Assembly (NCBI GenBank): GCA_021159405.1 | Contig: JAGGRX010000006.1 | Location: 1 to 10,548, forward strand | Length of the DNA stretch: 10,548 bases | Direction of reading: 5' to 3' | Origin: Candidatus Bipolaricaulota bacterium | GTDB lineage: Bacteria > Bipolaricaulota > Bipolaricaulia > Bipolaricaulales > Bipolaricaulaceae | Shown: positions 7,078-10,548 of the stretch, in pieces | Layout of the letters: each line of letters begins with the position of its first letter | Position numbering within the stretch: the first letter of the stretch is position 1 | The notes under the pieces: generated by a model | The model's input: the letters and a program-made list of their open reading frames with translations, nothing else | Databases searched by the model: none | Told to the model about the DNA's origin: nothing | Translations under genes and position numbers: made by a program

Positions 7078-7925
7078 CGATCTTCGACTTTTTCTGGATC
7101 TTCCTGATGCTTTCGGCCCTCCAGCCGGTCCTGAGGCAACGGATGTTGGAGAGCGCCCGGCAGCGGCTCATAGCGAGGATCGAGAGCCTGCGGGGCTCGC
7201 GGGTGATCCTCCTTGTACACCGGCAGGAGACCATGAGCTTTTTGGGGTTCCCGGTGTTACGGTACATCGACATCCACGACTCCGAGGAGGTCATCCGGGC
7301 CATCCACATGACCGATCCGGACGTGCCCATAGACATCGTGCTCCACACCCCGGGCGGGCTTGTCCTGGCAGCCCTGCAGATCGCCCGGGCCATCAAGCGC
7401 CATCCGGCCAAGGTGACGGCCTTCGTGCCCCACTATGCCATGTCCGGCGGAACCCTCATCGCGCTGGCAGCGGACGAGATCGTGATGTGCGAGCATGCGG
7501 TCCTGGGGCCGGTGGACCCCCAGCTTGGGGAGTACTCGGCCGCCTCGCTGCTCAAGCTTGTGAGGGAAAAGCCCATCGACCGGATCGACGATCACACCTT
7601 GATCCTGGCCGATACGGCCGAAAAGGCGATCAAGCAGGTGCAGAGTGCGGTGAAGGAGATCCTCTCCGGCCGCTATCCCGAGGACAAAGCCGAGGAGCTG
7701 GCGAAGGTGTTGACCGAGGGGCGTTGGACCCACGATTACCCCCTCACCTACGAGGAGGCAAAGGAGCTGGGGCTCAACGTATCGGCCGATATGCCCAAAG
7801 AGGTGCTTCAGCTGATGGAGCTCTATCCCCAGCCGGTGCGCCACGCCCGCACGGTGGAGTACCTCCCCATCCCCCGTCGTCGGGGACCAGCGATCCCCGC
7901 ACAGAGGGGTAATGTGCCGGGCTAG
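7074..7925 (+). CDS. Membrane-anchored SDH/ClpP-fold serine protease
   Basis: This 283-residue protein fits the SDH proteinase family (PF01972 type), relatives of SppA and ClpP. An N-terminal hydrophobic segment (about 3-20, FFWIFLMLSAL) should anchor it in the membrane. Arginines at 21, 23, 29 and 31 follow it, so by the positive-inside rule the catalytic domain probably faces the cytoplasm. HTPGG (91-95) resembles the oxyanion strand of ClpP-fold enzymes, Ser124 in AMSGGT is the likely nucleophile, and EHAVLGPVDPQLG (140-152) is a conserved family block that may supply further active-site residues. The C-terminal tail is Pro/Arg-rich and probably disordered. Its ATG overlaps the clpC stop (ATGA, 7074-7077), so translation is coupled and expression should follow the CIRCE-controlled promoter. 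Substrates are unknown. A role as peptidase partner of the Clp ATPase, or in independent membrane-protein quality control, is inferred from context. The TAG stop overlaps that of mutS. Confidence 0.87.
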   Translation: MTIFDFFWIFLMLSALQPVLRQRMLESARQRLIARIESLRGSRVILLVHRQETMSFLGFPVLRYIDIHDSEEVIRAIHMTDPDVPIDIVLHTPGGLVLAALQIARAIKRHPAKVTAFVPHYAMSGGTLIALAADEIVMCEHAVLGPVDPQLGEYSAASLLKLVREKPIDRIDDHTLILADTAEKAIKQVQSAVKEILSGRYPEDKAEELAKVLTEGRWTHDYPLTYEEAKELGLNVSADMPKEVLQLMELYPQPVRHARTVEYLPIPRRRGPAIPAQRGNVPG

Positions 7926-10402
7926 GCAAGCTTTTTCTTGAGCTGAAACAGGATCTCCAGGGCCTCGAGGGGGGAGAGGCGTTCGGGATCGAGCTTCCGA
8001 AGCTCGGCGACCACTGGGTGGTCTTCGGGGCCGAACAGGGGAAGCTGCTGGGCATGTTCTCGGGCGATGGGCGCTTCACGCTCAAGCTCGGCCAGGATCC
8101 GCTCGGCCTCGGAGAGGACCTCGGGGGGAAGCTCGGCCAGGCGTGCTACCTCTACCCCATAGGCCCGGGCCGCCACCCCGGGCTGCACCCGGTGGAGGAA
8201 GATCACCTCCCCTTTCCACTCCCGCACCGCCACGTGCAGGTTGAACGCGCCCGGCACCTCTTCCGCCAGGCGCGCTAGCTCCCGGTAGTGGGTGGCAAAC
8301 AGGGTCTTGCACCGGATGCGTTCCGCCAGATGCTTGGCGATCGCCCATGCCAGGGCGAGCCCATCGTGGGTGCTGGTGCCCCGCCCCAGCTCGTCCAGGA
8401 TCACCAATGACCGCTCCGTGGCCCCGGACAGGATCTGCGCCGCTTCCCGCATTTCGGCCATGAACGTGGACAGGCCCCCGGCCAGGGCATCTGAGGCCCC
8501 TACCCGGGCGTAGATCCGGTCCAGGATCGGAAGCTCCGCCTCCTTGGCGGGCACGAATGAGCCCATTTGCGCCAGGAGCGCGATCAGCGCCACCTGCCGG
8601 AGGAAAACCGATTTTCCGGCCATGTTAGGGCCTGTCACCACCGCAAGGTAGTCCTTCTCGTCCATCTCCAGGTCGTTGGGGACGAAGTCGGTCACCTCCT
8701 CCACCACCGGGTGCCTCCCCTCGCGGATGCGGATGGCCGGCCGGTCGGTGAACCGGGGGCGGCAGTAGCCGCGCCTGTGGGCCACCTCGGCCAGGGACCG
8801 GAGGGCGTCCAGCTCCGCCAGGGCTTCCCCGAGATTCGCCAGGGCGGGGAGCTCCTCTTCCACCCGAAGGCAGAGCTTTTCGAACAGCTCTTCCTCCAGG
8901 GCCCTGGCCGCCTCCTCGGTCTGGGTCAAGCGAGCGGCGAGCCCTTCCAGCTCCGTGGTGGTGAACCGCTCCGCCCCGGCGAGGGACTGCCGGCGGCGCC
9001 AATCCGGCGGCACCTTGGCCAGGTGGGTCTTGGTGATCTCGATGAAGTAACCGAGCACTCTGTTGTAGCCCACCTTCAGGGTGGGGATCCCGGTGCGGGC
9101 CCGTTCCTTTTTCTCCAGGGCAGCGATCTCCGCCCTGAGGCGGGCGGCCCTCGCCCTGAGCTCGTCCAGCTCTGGGTGATAGCCCTCCTTGATCAGCCCT
9201 CCCTCTCTGGGGTCGGGCGGGGGTTCGTCGGAGAGGGCCCGGCCGATCTCCTCCGCCAGCCCTTGGGGCGCAGCCGCAAGCGCCTGGGCGAGCCCGGCCA
9301 GCCGCTCGGGGAGGGGGGAGAGGTCCGCAAGGTGCTCCCTGATCTCCGGCAGCACATCCAGGGTGCGGCGCAACAGGGCGAGGTCCAAGGGGCGCAGGCT
9401 CCCCGTCCCCACCCGTCCGAGGAGCCGGGGGAGATCACAGGCCCGGGTCAACAGTTTTCCCAAGGGCTCCCACGTTGCCCCTTGAATCAGCGCCTCAACG
9501 GCGTCGAGGCGGGCCTCGATCCGGGCCCGGTCCCGCAGCGGGGAAAGAAGCCATCTGCGCAAAAGCCTCCTTCCCATGGGCGTTTTGGTGCGATCAAGCA
9601 CGGAGAAGACGGTGAGTTTTCCCTCCGGGCGCAGGGGCGCAAGGAGCTCCAGGGACCTTTGCGTGAAGGGATCGAGGACCATGGCCTCCTCCGCATCCCG
9701 CAGCGAAGGTGGCCGCAGGTGGTGGAGGTCCCCCACCGTCTCCTTGAGGTAGGCGAGCACGGCGCCGGCAGCACAAGCGGCAAGCTCAGCCCCTGGAAGC
9801 GCGTTTGGAAAATGGGCCCGAAGGTTCTGGGCCGAGAATTCCGCGGGAGGGCGGACCGTGCGGGGACCGGGGAGTTCAAGCGGCGCCGGCGTGCCTGCGG
9901 GGAGAAGCCATTCCCGCACGGAGATCCGGGCTAGCAAATTGGGGAGGTCGGAAAGCCCAACCTCGGCGGCGTGGAATTCGCCTGAGGCGGCCTCGGCCCA
10001 AGCAACGCCGACCTTCTCTCCCTCCGGGTACAAGGCAGCCAAGTACACATCTTGGCTTGAGTCCAGGGCTTCTTCCTCCAGTACCGTGCCCGGCGTGAGG
10101 ACCCGCACCACCCTTCGCTCAAGGAGCTTCTTTCCCTTTCCCGGACGCTCCACCTGCTGGCAAAGGGCCACCTTGTACCCCTTTTTGAGCAGGCGGTGGA
10201 TGTAAAGGTCGGCCTTCCTCACCGGCACCCCGGCCATGGGATGGCCGTCCCGCTGGGTGAGGGCGATGTCAAGCTCCCTGGCCACGAGCTCTGCGTCCTC
10301 AAAGAATGTCTCATAAAAATCACCTAAGTGGAAGAACAAAATGGCATCAGGGCAGCGGGCTTTGGCCTCGTGATACTGCCGCATCATCGGGGTGAGTTCC
10401 AT
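7922..10402 (-). CDS. mutS: DNA mismatch repair protein MutS
   Basis: MutS clamps DNA, detects mispairs and signals through its ATPase to start repair. Numbered from ATG 10402, the 826-residue protein carries the mismatch-reading Phe29-x-Glu31 in GDFYETF, a connector and lever/clamp region (about 115-540), Walker A TGPNMAGKS (590-598), Walker B LVILDE (666-671), then GRGTST and FATHYREL. This matches bacterial MutS1, not MutS2, because the N-terminal mismatch domain is present and no Smr domain follows. QLPLF (786-790) near the end looks like a sliding-clamp-binding motif. An 18-codon upstream extension to TTG 10456 is open. I prefer ATG 10402, since MELTPMMRQY fits the usual MutS beginning, the extension is Pro/Gly-rich, and the TTG lies within the -10 element of the divergent tRNA promoter. 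No mutL is in the window. The gene is convergent with the protease gene, sharing CTAG for both stops. Confidence 0.95.
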   Translation of the reverse strand: MELTPMMRQYHEAKARCPDAILFFHLGDFYETFFEDAELVARELDIALTQRDGHPMAGVPVRKADLYIHRLLKKGYKVALCQQVERPGKGKKLLERRVVRVLTPGTVLEEEALDSSQDVYLAALYPEGEKVGVAWAEAASGEFHAAEVGLSDLPNLLARISVREWLLPAGTPAPLELPGPRTVRPPAEFSAQNLRAHFPNALPGAELAACAAGAVLAYLKETVGDLHHLRPPSLRDAEEAMVLDPFTQRSLELLAPLRPEGKLTVFSVLDRTKTPMGRRLLRRWLLSPLRDRARIEARLDAVEALIQGATWEPLGKLLTRACDLPRLLGRVGTGSLRPLDLALLRRTLDVLPEIREHLADLSPLPERLAGLAQALAAAPQGLAEEIGRALSDEPPPDPREGGLIKEGYHPELDELRARAARLRAEIAALEKKERARTGIPTLKVGYNRVLGYFIEITKTHLAKVPPDWRRRQSLAGAERFTTTELEGLAARLTQTEEAARALEEELFEKLCLRVEEELPALANLGEALAELDALRSLAEVAHRRGYCRPRFTDRPAIRIREGRHPVVEEVTDFVPNDLEMDEKDYLAVVTGPNMAGKSVFLRQVALIALLAQMGSFVPAKEAELPILDRIYARVGASDALAGGLSTFMAEMREAAQILSGATERSLVILDELGRGTSTHDGLALAWAIAKHLAERIRCKTLFATHYRELARLAEEVPGAFNLHVAVREWKGEVIFLHRVQPGVAARAYGVEVARLAELPPEVLSEAERILAELEREAPIAREHAQQLPLFGPEDHPVVAELRKLDPERLSPLEALEILFQLKKKLA

Positions 10403-10411
10403 CCCAGAGGG

Positions 10412-10417
10412 AGTATA
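10412..10417 (-). promoter_or_regulatory. Possible mutS -10 element, leaderless start
   Basis: On the minus strand TATACT (10417 to 10412; five of six against TATAAT) ends nine nt before ATG 10402. No -35 match lies at 15-17 nt upstream and no Shine-Dalgarno precedes the ATG. This arrangement is what leaderless genes show in several bacterial groups. It is only suggestive. Confidence 0.35.
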
Positions 10418-10428
10418 CCCGGGCCCGG

Positions 10429-10457
10429 TTGAAAAGGGGGCCTTGGGCGGGGACAAT
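10429..10457 (+). promoter_or_regulatory. Promoter of tRNA-Ala
   Basis: TTGAAA (10429-10434, five of six) and GACAAT (10452-10457, four of six) are exactly 17 nt apart. Transcription would begin near 10464, leaving a leader of only a few bases before the tRNA at 10468. It lies in the 65-nt gap between the divergent mutS and tRNA genes. Confidence 0.55.
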
Positions 10458-10467
10458 AGTTGCGCTT

Positions 10468-10543
10468 GGGGGCGTAGCTCAGCTGGGAGAGCGCTGGCAT
10501 GGCATGCCAGAGGTCACGGGTTCAAGTCCCGTCGCCTCCACCA
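10468..10543 (+). tRNA. tRNA-Ala (anticodon GGC), CCA encoded
   Basis: A full 76-nt cloverleaf can be folded by eye. The acceptor stem is GGGGGCG with CGCCTCC, including the G3:U70 wobble pair that is the main alanine identity element. The D arm is GCTC/GAGC. The anticodon stem is CTGGC/GCCAG with loop ATGGCAT, giving anticodon GGC at 10501-10503. The variable loop is AGGTC, and the T arm is ACGGG-TTCAAGT-CCCGT. The discriminator A is at 10540 and CCA at 10541-10543. The A32-U38 combination in the anticodon loop is a known feature of tRNA-Ala(GGC). It reads GCC and GCU codons. The window ends five bases later, so its terminator or any following tRNA is not visible. Confidence 0.98.
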
Positions 10544-10548
10544 CTTAA

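Noticed and set aside
8567..9934. A 455-codon open frame on the plus strand within mutS.
   Set aside because: It runs antisense to well-conserved MutS motifs. Its product is Gly/Pro/Arg/Gln-rich with no recognisable domain, as expected when a GC-rich gene is read on the opposite strand.
10419..10428. The palindrome CCGGGCCCGG as a specific operator.
   Set aside because: Short GC-only palindromes are expected by chance at this base composition, and no repressor motif is recognised. I mention it only as part of the divergent control region.
10403..10456. The mutS start at TTG 10456, giving 844 residues.
   Set aside because: The additional 18 residues are Pro/Gly-rich and unlike MutS beginnings, there is no ribosome-binding site, and the start would lie in the tRNA promoter. 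I keep it as an alternative only.

Overview
This is a gene-dense, GC-rich bacterial stretch with six protein genes, one tRNA gene and almost no non-coding DNA. The products are rich in Glu, Arg and Lys. Several families present (a PflX-type radical SAM protein, DUF1015, an SDH-type ClpP-fold protease) are common in thermophiles. I read it as a chromosomal segment of a thermophilic or deep-branching bacterium, possibly a candidate phylum. The taxonomic guess is weak because no rRNA is present. I see no mobile element, CRISPR array, phage gene or sign of recent transfer.

Layout. (1) 2-934 (+): a PflX-like (COG1313) radical SAM protein, close to the window edge. (2) 992-4297 (+): a tight cluster of a class V aminotransferase, D-3-phosphoglycerate dehydrogenase (serA) and a DUF1015 protein, with a 21-nt gap and then a 0-nt gap. 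This looks like a serine-biosynthesis operon: phosphoglycerate is oxidised, then transaminated. No phosphoserine phosphatase is visible, and DUF1015 is the unexplained third member. (3) 4298-4404: a regulatory region with a good sigma-70-like promoter, a perfect inverted repeat that matches the HrcA operator CIRCE except for one mirrored base change, and a very strong Shine-Dalgarno that moves the next start to GTG 4405. (4) 4405-7925 (+): a heat-shock-type bicistron. A ClpC-like AAA+ unfoldase with an extra N-terminal McsA-like zinc finger overlaps by 4 nt a membrane-anchored SDH/ClpP-fold serine protease. (5) 7922-10402 (-): mutS, convergent with the protease; both genes end in the same CTAG. 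(6) 10468-10543 (+): tRNA-Ala(GGC), divergent from mutS, with its own promoter.

The most interesting unit is the 4330-7925 block. An apparently HrcA-controlled Clp unfoldase has an unusual ClpP-docking loop and is translationally coupled to a non-ClpP protease predicted to face the cytoplasm. This suggests, but does not prove, a membrane-tethered, stress-induced proteolytic machine. The second lead is the DUF1015 protein, whose DGHHR motif recalls the ParB/SerK fold and which sits where a missing serine-pathway enzyme would be expected.
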